The notes below the pieces were generated by a model, which was not told the origin of the DNA, did not search any database, and was given only the letters and a program-made list of their open reading frames with translations. 62,078 nt of DNA. Source: Nitrospirota bacterium (GTDB taxonomy: Bacteria; Nitrospirota; JACRHJ01). The stretch covers positions 477,917-539,994 of the forward strand of contig JAJYHX010000001.1 of assembly GCA_021784575.1 (NCBI GenBank), in the 5' to 3' direction. A program made the translations under genes and the position numbers. Shown here in pieces: positions 52,637 to 60,681 of the stretch. How positions within the stretch are numbered: position 1 is the first letter of the stretch; each line of letters opens with the position of its first letter.

Positions 52637-54661
52637 TTACATAACCCCCTGCGGGTCCACGTCCACCTCTACCTTGCAGGCCGGGGCGGCCTTTTTATGC
52701 TCGATTAACTTAAGCCCGGCGTCGAGGACTTCGTGCAGCTTCCCGTGGCTCTTCGAGCGCAGGGTTATGAAATACCGGTACTTCCCGCGCACGCGGAATA
52801 CGGGCGCCGGGGCCGGCCCGATTACCTCCACGCCCCTGCCCCGCGCCTCGTTTTTGAATATCTCGGAGGCCCCCGCCGCGCCGCTTTGGGCCTTCTCCGG
52901 CTTCACGCCCCTGACCACGACAAGCGCGAGCCGGGAGAACGGCGGGAGGTTCAGCTCCCTGCGCAGTTTTATCTCCTCGGCGTAGAACGACCTGTAGTCG
53001 TGCCGGGACGCGCACTCGATGCTGTAATGCTCCGGCATGTATGTCTGGATTATGACCTCGCCGGGGATGTCTCCGCGCCCGGAGCGGCCCGCCACCTGCG
53101 TCATCACCTGGAAGGTTCGCTCCGCCGCCCGGAAGTCCGGCTGGTTGAGGCCGTAGTCCGCAAGCGCCACGCCGACAAGTCCTATGCCCGGCAGGTCGTG
53201 TCCCTTGGACACCATCTGCGTCCCGACGACAATCCTCGTCTCGCCGCAGGCCACGGAGTCGAGGAGCTTTACGAAGCCGCCGCCCTGGGCTATGCTGTCT
53301 TTGTCTATGCGCGAAACGCTTAAATCCGGGAAGAGGCGCATGAGCTCCCTCTGGAGCTTCTCCGTGCCGCCGCCGACGTATTTTATCCTGTCCCCGCCGC
53401 ACTTCGGGCAGACGGAAGGCGCGGGATGGGCCGCGCCGCACCAGTGGCATTTGAGCTGCCGGGCCTTCCTGTGAAACGTCATCGGGACGGAGCACGAGCC
53501 GCATTTCGGGACATCCCCGCAGTCCCGGCAGATTATGAAGTCGGAGTAGCCCCTCCGGTTAATAAAGAACAGGACTTGCTCTCCGTTATCGAGCCTCTTC
53601 TTTGCGGCGTTAATCAAAGGCTCCGCAAGCTGGCCGCCCTGAGGCCGGTCTGCCAGCTCGGACGCCGGTCTGCCGGCCTTCAGGTCTATCAGCCGCACCT
53701 CGGGCATGGGCCTGCCGGATACCCTGTCCGGAAGCTCAAGAAGCGTATATTTCCCGGCGAGGGCGTTATGATAGCTCTCAAGAGACGGCGTCGCGCTGCC
53801 GAGGATTACCGGGCAGCCTTCGAGCTTCGCGCGCATGACCGCCGCATCCCGCGCGCTGTAACGCACGCCCTCTTCCTGTTTGTAGGACGCGTCGTGCTCC
53901 TCGTCCACGACAATCATTCCGACACTCTCAAAGGGCGCGAAGACGGCTGAACGCGCCCCGACGGCGACCGCGGCCTCTCCCTGCCGGATCCGGCGCCACT
54001 GCTGCCGCCTCTGCGAAGGCGTCAGGCCGCTGTGCAGAACCGCGACCCTGTCTCCGAACCTGCCGCAGAACCGGCGGACAAGCTGGGGCGTAAGCGAAAT
54101 CTCCGGCACGAGGACGATTGCGCCCTTCCCGGCCTCGATAACGGGCTTTATGGCCCTTAAGTATACCTCCGTCTTGCCGCTCCCCGTCGCGCCGTGCAGG
54201 AGGAACGGGACAAAGCCGCCCGCCCCCGAGATTTTCCCAAGCGCCTCTTCCTGCGGAGCGGTTAATACAAACTCCCGCCCGCCTTCCGACATTCCCGAAG
54301 CCGGCTGGCCGGCCTCGCGCACCTCTTTCCGGGGGCGGGAAGGCTTGTCTTCCTCCACGCCGGGGGCGACTGCCGCGGCCAGAACCATGCCCAGGGGGGC
54401 CATGTAATATTCCGAAATCCACCCGGCAAGCCTGAGCAGTCCGTCCGGCACCAGGGGCGAGGAATCCGGGAGGTCGGCAATCTCCTTGTAGTCGAAAGGC
54501 CCGTCTCCGGAGGAAAAGCCGACGATAAAGCCGGTCTTCGTCCCGCCGGAAAAGGGGACAACGGCCCTCTGCCCGGGGCGGGCCTTTTCCATGAGACGTT
54601 CCGGGACTTTATAAGTGAACGTTTTTCTTGACGCCAGTCCTATGGCAATTTCGGCATACAT
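52637..54661 (-). CDS. priA: Primosomal protein N' (replication restart helicase PriA)
   Basis: A 674-residue superfamily 2 helicase. The N-terminal DNA-binding domain occupies about 1-110. Walker A is GATGSGKTEVY at about 161, the DEAH-type box is VDEEHD, and the zinc-binding insert has CRDCGDVPKCGSCSVPM and CHWCGAAHPAPSVCPKCGG. Helicase motifs V-VI are VGTQMVSKGHD and QVAGRSGRGD. It restarts stalled replication forks. Length is slightly below the 730 residues of E. coli PriA. Confidence 0.95.
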   Translation of the reverse strand: MYAEIAIGLASRKTFTYKVPERLMEKARPGQRAVVPFSGGTKTGFIVGFSSGDGPFDYKEIADLPDSSPLVPDGLLRLAGWISEYYMAPLGMVLAAAVAPGVEEDKPSRPRKEVREAGQPASGMSEGGREFVLTAPQEEALGKISGAGGFVPFLLHGATGSGKTEVYLRAIKPVIEAGKGAIVLVPEISLTPQLVRRFCGRFGDRVAVLHSGLTPSQRRQQWRRIRQGEAAVAVGARSAVFAPFESVGMIVVDEEHDASYKQEEGVRYSARDAAVMRAKLEGCPVILGSATPSLESYHNALAGKYTLLELPDRVSGRPMPEVRLIDLKAGRPASELADRPQGGQLAEPLINAAKKRLDNGEQVLFFINRRGYSDFIICRDCGDVPKCGSCSVPMTFHRKARQLKCHWCGAAHPAPSVCPKCGGDRIKYVGGGTEKLQRELMRLFPDLSVSRIDKDSIAQGGGFVKLLDSVACGETRIVVGTQMVSKGHDLPGIGLVGVALADYGLNQPDFRAAERTFQVMTQVAGRSGRGDIPGEVIIQTYMPEHYSIECASRHDYRSFYAEEIKLRRELNLPPFSRLALVVVRGVKPEKAQSGAAGASEIFKNEARGRGVEVIGPAPAPVFRVRGKYRYFITLRSKSHGKLHEVLDAGLKLIEHKKAAPACKVEVDVDPQGVM

Positions 54662-54937
54662 GATTTTATTGCTCTTATTTGTTGAGCGTTTACGAGCAGA
54701 AATGCCAGGTAAAAACGCGCATAAAATAATACAAATGTATTACATCGCGCTCTTTTTTGCATACCGCTAATCCTACCGGGTATTGTAAATCTTAATAAAG
54801 TTTAATTTTTATAGCCGGTTATACTATGCCAATAAAAATAATTCCTTTTAAAATTCAAAGGGCCCGGAACTTGCATAAGCAATGTAATGGTCTGGTATTG
54901 CCAAAAGGATGTTAACCTGCTTTAACATTTGGTGATT
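54662..54937. other. AT-rich intergenic region between divergent priA and the HD-GYP gene
   Basis: About 276 nt, richer in A and T than its surroundings. It should hold promoters for both genes, but no box pair has convincing spacing; the best for the plus strand is TTGCAT 54871 with TGG-TATTGC 54893-54901. It contains the inverted repeat at 54911. Confidence 0.4.
54911..54926. promoter_or_regulatory. Inverted repeat GTTAA-N6-TTAAC upstream of the second CxxCH HD-GYP gene
   Basis: GTTAA (54911-54915), six bases, TTAAC (54922-54926), ending 11 nt before the ATG at 54938. Same arms and same spacer as the site at 31949, upstream of the paralogue. Confidence 0.5.
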
Positions 54938-57328
54938 ATGAAGCAACTGCTCTTTAAAATCAACAGCAATCTAAAGGCGAAAATAGTAATATTCATCGCT
55001 GGTTCCATTATTCTCTTCCTCGCCGGATCCACCTTCGGCAACATCAGTTCGGAGCGCCGTTTCTACAGGAAATCCGTGGAAAATAACCTCCGCCTCCTCT
55101 CAAACACCATAGAATCCGGCCTTGTCCAGGACATGCTGCGGGGCGAGCGCCAGGAAGTCCAGAACTCATTAGAGCAGATAGGCAAAAACAAGGGCATCGA
55201 GGACGTCAGGATTTTCGGCGTCAACGGGATCATCCTGAGCTCTTCCAACCCCGCCGAGATAGGCAGGCCGGTGGACGCCGAAAACTACACGAAATACAAA
55301 CAGGCCGTAAGGACCTTCGTCTTCGACAAGAACGGCCAGAACAAGCTCTTCCTCGTAAAACCCATCCTGAACCGCCCGGCGTGCTACGGCTGCCACAACA
55401 GGAACCAGCGCGTCAACGGCGTTTTGGAAGTAAGCTATTCCCTTGTTAGAGCCGACGCCGCCATAAACAGCCGCTTAAAGCAGCTCATGGTATCCGGAAT
55501 CCTGCTGTGCCTTGTCCTTGCGGCGGCTGTCTTTGTCGTGCTGGAGATCCTCGTCAACAGGCCGGTAAGAAAGCTCAATGCGGCAATGGAGAAGGCCGAG
55601 CGGGGCGAGGACGTGGAACTGGACAATACCGGGAGCGACGAGCTTGGGCGTCTCCAGAGGGAGTTTGTTGATATGCTCGGGCGCATCCGCGAACTGAACC
55701 AGGAAAACAGCCGCAAGGAAAATGAAATTGTAAGGAACCTTGAAATATCCAACTCGCACGCCCGCCTGAAGAGCATGATGGAGGCGATGCCGGACGGCAT
55801 TTCCATCCTCGACCGGGATATGATAATACAGGACATGAACCCCCGCAACATGGAAATATTCCCCGGCGTGCGCGCGGGAGACAGCTGCTACAGGAGCATC
55901 CACGGCAGGAACAACCCCTGCCCGCACTGCGGGGTCATCAGGGTCTTCGAGGACGGCGTAGTCCACGAGCACCAGTCCTCATTTTACCTCTCCGACGGGA
56001 AGGAGAGGATAGTCCAGAGCATCTCCGCGCCCATACGGGACATGAACGGCAATATAACCCATGCGATCGAGGTCGTCCGGGACATCACCGAAAAAATAAA
56101 GGCCGAAAAGGCGCGGATGGAGACGGAGCAGAAGCACAAGCGCGAGCTTGAGTCCATTAACCTTCAGCTGACGGCGCGGATAAAGGAAGTCGAAGAAGCC
56201 AACAACCAGATAGCCATGCTCATAAAAGACCTCGCCCACAAGAACTCCGACCTGGAGAAGGTCGTAGAGCGGCTCACCACGGTCAACCACATCGGCAATA
56301 TCCTGAACTCGGTTGTAGACAAGGACAACATTGTCGAGGTCATAGTCAAGACGATTGCAAAGACCATGAACGCGGAGATATGCTCGCTCATGCTCATCAA
56401 CGACAGCCTGGGCGAGATGGAAGTCGCTTATTCCGTCGGCCTGGAAGAAGGCATCAGGCTCCGCAAGGTAAAGATTGGCGAAGGCATCTCCGGCTACGTG
56501 GCAAAGGAAGGGAAACCGCTCCTGGTTGCGGACATAGAATCCGACCCGCGCTTCAACCAGCCGAACGACTTGCAGTACTCTACCACATCCCTTGTGGCGG
56601 CGCCGCTTTTCATCAAGGGCAAGGTCATAGGCGTCCTCAATATCAACAACAAGCAAAACGGCGAGCCTTTCACCCATGACGACCTGAACCTCCTTACAAC
56701 CGTGGCTGGCCAGGCCGCTATAGCCGTCGAGAATTCAAACCTCTACAAGGACATCAGGTCGAGCTATTTCAATACCGTCCGGGCCCTTGTAAACGCGCTC
56801 GAAGCCAAGGACAAATACTCCAAGGGCCATTCCGAGCGCGTGACGCTTCTTGCCATGATGATAGCCGAGGAGATGGGGCTGCCGGAGGACAGAAAGCAGG
56901 CGCTCCAGCACGCGGGCGTCCTGCACGACATCGGCAAGATAGGCATAGCCGCGAATATCCTCAACAAGGCCGGCAAGCTCTCCAGCGAGGAATACGACCA
57001 GATAAAGGACCACCCGGCCATAGGCGAGAAGATACTCGACCCGATAAACTTCCTGAAAGACGTCAAGGTGATTGTCGGCCAGCACCACGAGCGCTACGAC
57101 GGCAAGGGCTATCCGCACCAGAAGAGCGGCAGCGAGCTGTCGCTCGAAGCGCGCATACTGGCCGTGGCCGACACCTTCGACGCCCTCACCTCCGACAGGC
57201 CCTACAGGAAGGCGCTTCCGTTCGACGATGCCGTGGCCGAGATAAAGCGCTGTTCCGCCAGCCAGTTCGACCCTGAAGTCGTAGACGTATTCCTCAAGAC
57301 CATCGGCGTCTCGGAGTCTGTCCATTAA
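54938..57328 (+). CDS. Membrane sensor with CxxCH motif, HAMP, PAS, GAF and HD-GYP domains
   Basis: About 796 residues. A first membrane helix (about 15-35), an outer domain with VRIFGVNGIILSSSNP and ending RPACYGCHNRNQRVNG (c-type heme motif CxxCH), a second helix (about 185-205), a HAMP-like linker (about 205-260), PAS (about 275-395) containing a CYRSIHGRNNPCPHCG cysteine cluster, a coiled coil (about 395-450), GAF (about 455-600) and HD-GYP (about 615-780) with VLHDIGKIG and HHERYDGKGYP. The frame is open from TTG 54929 but ATG 54938 starts the natural N-terminus. It shares the outer domain, GAF, HD-GYP and an upstream inverted repeat with the gene at 31997. Confidence 0.88.
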   Translation: MKQLLFKINSNLKAKIVIFIAGSIILFLAGSTFGNISSERRFYRKSVENNLRLLSNTIESGLVQDMLRGERQEVQNSLEQIGKNKGIEDVRIFGVNGIILSSSNPAEIGRPVDAENYTKYKQAVRTFVFDKNGQNKLFLVKPILNRPACYGCHNRNQRVNGVLEVSYSLVRADAAINSRLKQLMVSGILLCLVLAAAVFVVLEILVNRPVRKLNAAMEKAERGEDVELDNTGSDELGRLQREFVDMLGRIRELNQENSRKENEIVRNLEISNSHARLKSMMEAMPDGISILDRDMIIQDMNPRNMEIFPGVRAGDSCYRSIHGRNNPCPHCGVIRVFEDGVVHEHQSSFYLSDGKERIVQSISAPIRDMNGNITHAIEVVRDITEKIKAEKARMETEQKHKRELESINLQLTARIKEVEEANNQIAMLIKDLAHKNSDLEKVVERLTTVNHIGNILNSVVDKDNIVEVIVKTIAKTMNAEICSLMLINDSLGEMEVAYSVGLEEGIRLRKVKIGEGISGYVAKEGKPLLVADIESDPRFNQPNDLQYSTTSLVAAPLFIKGKVIGVLNINNKQNGEPFTHDDLNLLTTVAGQAAIAVENSNLYKDIRSSYFNTVRALVNALEAKDKYSKGHSERVTLLAMMIAEEMGLPEDRKQALQHAGVLHDIGKIGIAANILNKAGKLSSEEYDQIKDHPAIGEKILDPINFLKDVKVIVGQHHERYDGKGYPHQKSGSELSLEARILAVADTFDALTSDRPYRKALPFDDAVAEIKRCSASQFDPEVVDVFLKTIGVSESVH

Positions 57329-57377
57329 AAAAACATATTGAAATCGGCGCCAGATTGTGCGTTAATTACTCTTCGAA

Positions 57378-57830
57378 ATGGACAACCGCCACATAATCGA
57401 GTCGTTCAGCAAGTACTGCCGCAGGTGCGAGGGCAGGTGTTGCAGCGGAATAATGGTCGGCCTCTTCGACTGGGAACTCCCCAGGACGAAGGGGCACAAT
57501 CTCCCTTCTTCTCCAAAAAACGGCGTCTTAAACATCACATTTAAAAAAGACTGTCTCTTACTTAAAGACCGCAGGTGCTCCCTGGCATCCGGTGAGAGGC
57601 TCCTCGACTGCCTTAGCTACCCGGTCTATCCGAAGATAGAGGACGGCAGGGTGGCGGGGTTAATCATCCACAAGGGATGCCCCTACCACGCTGAAATTGC
57701 CCGGGATGCGGAACTTACGGGCATGGTGAGGCTGATGTGGGAGGAAAACCTCGGCAGGCTGAGGCCAAAGCAGGCCGCCGAGTTTTTCTCAGGCGAGTTC
57801 TGGGACGGGGAAATGTTTATGGAAATATGA
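57378..57830 (+). CDS. YkgJ-family cysteine cluster protein
   Basis: A 150-residue protein beginning with the cluster YCRRCEGRCCSG. Further cysteines (KDCLLLKDRRCSL, LDCLSYPVYP, HKGCPYH) are spaced as in the YkgJ/UPF0153 group, which is thought to bind zinc or an iron-sulfur cluster. P-V-Y-P-K-I is a typical motif. The biochemical role is unknown. It lies 50 nt downstream of the HD-GYP gene on the same strand. Confidence 0.75.
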   Translation: MDNRHIIESFSKYCRRCEGRCCSGIMVGLFDWELPRTKGHNLPSSPKNGVLNITFKKDCLLLKDRRCSLASGERLLDCLSYPVYPKIEDGRVAGLIIHKGCPYHAEIARDAELTGMVRLMWEENLGRLRPKQAAEFFSGEFWDGEMFMEI

Positions 57831-57858
57831 GCATTTTTCCCGGGTCTGGTGTATAATT

Positions 57859-58098
57859 ATGGGTATGCAGAGTCGTATGGTAACCATGGTCACGCCGTCC
57901 CAGAGGGCGAAGATTCGTGAGCTCGAGGAGTACTTGGGCTGGGCGCAGACGCCCGGAAGGCTCCGGAGTTTTATACTGCGCAGGATAGGCACGGAACGCG
58001 TCCTGACCTCCGAACAGGCGAAGAGAGTTATCGAGGGCCTTACGGAGCTGGTCGAGGAAATGGAAAATCCGCCGGAAAAGGGGCAGGGGCGGGGGTAA
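57859..58098 (+). CDS. GemA-like (DUF1018) small protein
   Basis: A 79-residue protein. T-P-S-Q-R-A-K-I-R-E-L-E-E-Y-L-G-W, then P-G-R-L-R-S-F-I-L-R-R-I-G and L-T-S-E-Q-A-K-R-V-I-E-G-L follow the pattern of the GemA/DUF1018 C-terminal region known from Mu-like phages and their hosts. It is much shorter than phage GemA, so this is a domain or relic. A TATAAT lies 2 nt before the ATG, and no ribosome site is seen. No other phage genes are nearby. Confidence 0.55.
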   Translation: MGMQSRMVTMVTPSQRAKIRELEEYLGWAQTPGRLRSFILRRIGTERVLTSEQAKRVIEGLTELVEEMENPPEKGQGRG

Positions 58099-58121
58099 AA
58101 GAGGGCGTCTCAAAAGAGGGT

Positions 58122-58230
58122 GTCATTCTGAGCCCGTTCGGCTGCCCCTTCGGCTTTGCTCAGGGCTACGGCTTACCAGGGCAGGCTCCGCGAAGAATCT
58201 GTCTTTAATTCTTTTACTGTGGATTCTTCG
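58122..58230 (+). repeat. Dispersed repeat, type D (GTCATTCTGAGC family), extended copy
   Basis: GTCATTCTGAGC at 58122, CGAAGAATC at 58191-58199 and its reverse complement GATTCTTCG at 58222-58230. The same start and end words occur in a compact copy at 61777. Confidence 0.6.
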
Positions 58231-58251
58231 GGCAGGCCATCGGAACGACAA

Positions 58252-60171
58252 TCAAAAATCAGCATGACCTGGGTTATGGTATATCCTTTCCTTGTCCCTT
58301 CTTATCTTCGCCGCAAGCTCATAATACGCAGTGGATTTCCTGTCGAGCTTCGACAGCCGGGCCTCGGCGGCCTTCAAGCCTTTCTCGTTGTTTCTTAAGC
58401 TTTCCATGTATTTCCTGTATTTCTCCCTGTCCGGGAGCGGGATCGAGAAATCCCCCGGCAGGCTCCAGATATTCTTCAGATACATCCACGCGGCATAGTC
58501 CCAGGGGTTCACGTCGCCCAGCGGCCTGGGTTTGGACGTCTCCCGGATGCCGGAAATCCTGAGGCCTTTTTTGTCCCCGGTTATCTCCTGTGCGCCCGTG
58601 AACGGCAGAGAGCCGGCATATTCCAGGTATTCCCAGGAAGCCGTCGCCCGTTGCTCAGCCGACGCATGGCAGGAGGCGCACGGCCTTGACTTTCCGATTC
58701 CATGCCCTACGGCCTCGAACTGCATCCATGCGAGGGCCTTGTTCGCCGCCGGGAGCGAGGAGTAAGTCCCGATTATCGCATATGCGTCCTGCGTCTCGCC
58801 GCCGGGCCAGCGCCACTTAAGGCCCGAAGGATGCGCGTCTCCCCTGAAGTTTGTCGCAATGTTCGGCCAGACCTTGTAAGGCGTATACATCCCCTTTTCG
58901 TCCTTTACAAGGAGCGGCGGCGAGAACACGCCGTAGTAGAGGCTGTATTTCATGAACGGGCTTTCCCGTCCGGCGATTATCCCCTTGCCCCAGACGGTCA
59001 TCTGGTAGCCGCCGAGCCTTGAGATGTGGCAGGCCTGACACCGGACGTTTTTGTGCGGGCCTTCGGAATTCGCTTTCCATGCGGCGTAGTGGCACCCGCC
59101 GCAGTCCACCTTACGGCTTATGTCGCCCATGCCTTTCCCGCCGTTCTCGTGGCAGTCTATGCACTGCATACCGGCCCTGACGTGCGCGTCCGGCGGGAAA
59201 CCGGGAGGCTGGGAGAACTCCGCGCCGAGGTAGCTGTCGCCCCTCCTTCGCTCCTGGCTCCCGGAGTGGCACATGCCGGTGCCGCGCCCGCCGCCCGTGC
59301 AGTTGACGGCCGGGACATGTCTGGTGAAGTTGTGAACGCCGTCTTTGGCCGTCGGATAGTAGTGGCAGTCGATGCACCCGGCGTGGCAGACATTGCAGAA
59401 ACGCTGGCGGTCTTTCGCGTTCTCAAAGCTCGAAGGACACGAGGTCTCGGCCTTTACGAGCTCGTAGTTCTTCATCGAGAAGCCCGCCCCGGCGCCGGGC
59501 GGCATATCGGCAAACGACGGGCCGCAGTTGTTCGGCCCGTGAATGTCCGTCCATTTACGCATGGAGCGCTGGCGGACGTTCCCGCCCATTATCGTGCCGC
59601 TGAACTGCTTCACCTCAAGCGGATGACACCCGCGCCTGCCGCAGGTCTCTTTTGCTATTTTCGGGTCGAAACCGAGGGTCTTTCTGTCCCTGTCGTGCCA
59701 GAGCACGGTAAAGACGTCCGGGTTGGGCTGCCGGTCGACCGGCTTCGGGCCGTCCGGGATCTTCGGGAAAAGCGCGTACATCCTGTTTTGGCCGGTCGGG
59801 ATAAGGCTGTCGAGTATGCCCTTCCTTGGGACGATATGCGCGTTGTTGTCTATCACGAGTGGCGCGAGGAGTCCCTTGTGCGCCTCTTTTCCGTCATGGC
59901 TTGCGCCGTTGCCGAGGTGGCAGTCCGTGCATCCCGCGCCGGGCATTTTCGTCTCTTTTTCCACCTCTTTTGCCGTCATGTAATACTGCGGATAACCCGC
60001 CTTTGCCATCTTCGCCCTGTCCGCATGGCAATACAGGCAGCCGGCGTCTCCGCTTCTGGCGTGATATGCCGAAGCGAAGAGGACAAGGACGATGAACTGC
60101 GCGAAGATTAAGATAACCGGGATGGGCCTTGAGAACAGGCTTGAGAGGAGTCCTATTGATAACTTCTTCAT
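58252..60171 (-). CDS. Membrane-anchored multiheme c-type cytochrome
   Basis: A 639-residue protein with an N-terminal anchor (about 15-35) and the remainder outside the membrane. Eight standard heme motifs are seen: CLYCH, CTDCH, CNVCH, CIDCH, CIDCH, CGGCH, CQACH and CASCH. Two further candidates are unusual: CGRRGCH (CX4CH) and C-T-GGGRGTGM-CH (CX9CH). Hemes 4 and 5 are only five residues apart. It likely moves electrons between the quinone pool and a periplasmic partner; I do not recognise the exact family. The C-terminus is heme-free and helical. The ATG follows a promoter -10 by 9 nt without a ribosome site. Confidence 0.88.
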   Translation of the reverse strand: MKKLSIGLLSSLFSRPIPVILIFAQFIVLVLFASAYHARSGDAGCLYCHADRAKMAKAGYPQYYMTAKEVEKETKMPGAGCTDCHLGNGASHDGKEAHKGLLAPLVIDNNAHIVPRKGILDSLIPTGQNRMYALFPKIPDGPKPVDRQPNPDVFTVLWHDRDRKTLGFDPKIAKETCGRRGCHPLEVKQFSGTIMGGNVRQRSMRKWTDIHGPNNCGPSFADMPPGAGAGFSMKNYELVKAETSCPSSFENAKDRQRFCNVCHAGCIDCHYYPTAKDGVHNFTRHVPAVNCTGGGRGTGMCHSGSQERRRGDSYLGAEFSQPPGFPPDAHVRAGMQCIDCHENGGKGMGDISRKVDCGGCHYAAWKANSEGPHKNVRCQACHISRLGGYQMTVWGKGIIAGRESPFMKYSLYYGVFSPPLLVKDEKGMYTPYKVWPNIATNFRGDAHPSGLKWRWPGGETQDAYAIIGTYSSLPAANKALAWMQFEAVGHGIGKSRPCASCHASAEQRATASWEYLEYAGSLPFTGAQEITGDKKGLRISGIRETSKPRPLGDVNPWDYAAWMYLKNIWSLPGDFSIPLPDREKYRKYMESLRNNEKGLKAAEARLSKLDRKSTAYYELAAKIRRDKERIYHNPGHADF

Positions 60172-60180
60172 ACGAGGGCC

Positions 60181-60209
60181 ATATTACATTAAAAAAATGG
60201 CGGGGTCAA
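60181..60209 (-). promoter_or_regulatory. Promoter of the multiheme cytochrome gene
   Basis: On the minus strand TTGACC (60209-60204) and TAATAT (60186-60181) are 17 nt apart. Transcription would start near 60174, 3-4 nt before the ATG. Confidence 0.7.
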
Positions 60210-60239
60210 AGCTATTTAAATTTTCCGCTGTTTGTGTTT

Positions 60240-60245
60240 TAATAT
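60240..60245 (+). promoter_or_regulatory. Possible -10 element of the DUF2318 lipoprotein gene
   Basis: TAATAT ends 4 nt before the ATG at 60250. No good -35 is seen at 17 nt (TAAATT), and there is no ribosome site. If used, the mRNA would be leaderless. Confidence 0.35.
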
Positions 60246-60249
60246 CCCC

Positions 60250-60681
60250 ATGCATAAACTGTTTCTTATGCTCATAGCCTGCGCGCTCGTTTTCTCCGCG
60301 TGTTCCCTGAGGGAAAAGGCGGAGCCTGTAATCCCATCCGGAGACTCGGTTGTCGTCAACGGGGCGTCCATACGGCCGGGAGAGGCGAAGTTCTTCGAGT
60401 ATAAGTTCCGGGGCAAGGAGATACGGTTTATCGTCGGGCGCACGGACACCGGGGCCTTTGTCACGGCGTTCGACGCATGCGCCACGTGTTATGTCTATAA
60501 AAAGGGCTATCGCGCCGAGCCCGGCTGCGTCGTCTGCAACGAATGCGGCTCCCGTTTCAGGCTGGGCGAAATGGAGAAGGGCTTGGGGAACTGCGTCCCC
60601 ATAGCCCTCCCGCACACGGCTCAGGGCGACAAGGTAACCGTCAACCTTGGCGATTTGCAAGCCGGATATAAATATTTTTAA
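60250..60681 (+). CDS. DUF2318-like iron-sulfur/metal-binding lipoprotein
   Basis: A 143-residue protein with a lipoprotein signal (LVFSAC, Cys at about 17). The body has F-D-A-C-A-T-C-Y-V-Y-K-K-G-Y and V-C-N-E-C-G-S-R-F, then G-L-G-N-C-V-P, the cysteine pattern of the DUF2318 domain, which is predicted to bind a metal or Fe-S cluster. It is divergent from the multiheme cytochrome, which suggests a shared redox role. The start at 60250 is chosen because it begins the signal peptide. It overlaps the convergent barrel gene by 4 nt. Confidence 0.8.
   Translation: MHKLFLMLIACALVFSACSLREKAEPVIPSGDSVVVNGASIRPGEAKFFEYKFRGKEIRFIVGRTDTGAFVTAFDACATCYVYKKGYRAEPGCVVCNECGSRFRLGEMEKGLGNCVPIALPHTAQGDKVTVNLGDLQAGYKYF

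Noticed and set aside
54889-54904. Sigma54-like promoter (TGGTCTG...TTGC)
   Set aside because: The spacing between GG and GC is one base short of the strict requirement.
59026-60111. 361-codon plus-strand frame opposite the cytochrome gene
   Set aside because: A shadow of a GC-rich gene; the minus strand has eight heme motifs and a signal anchor.
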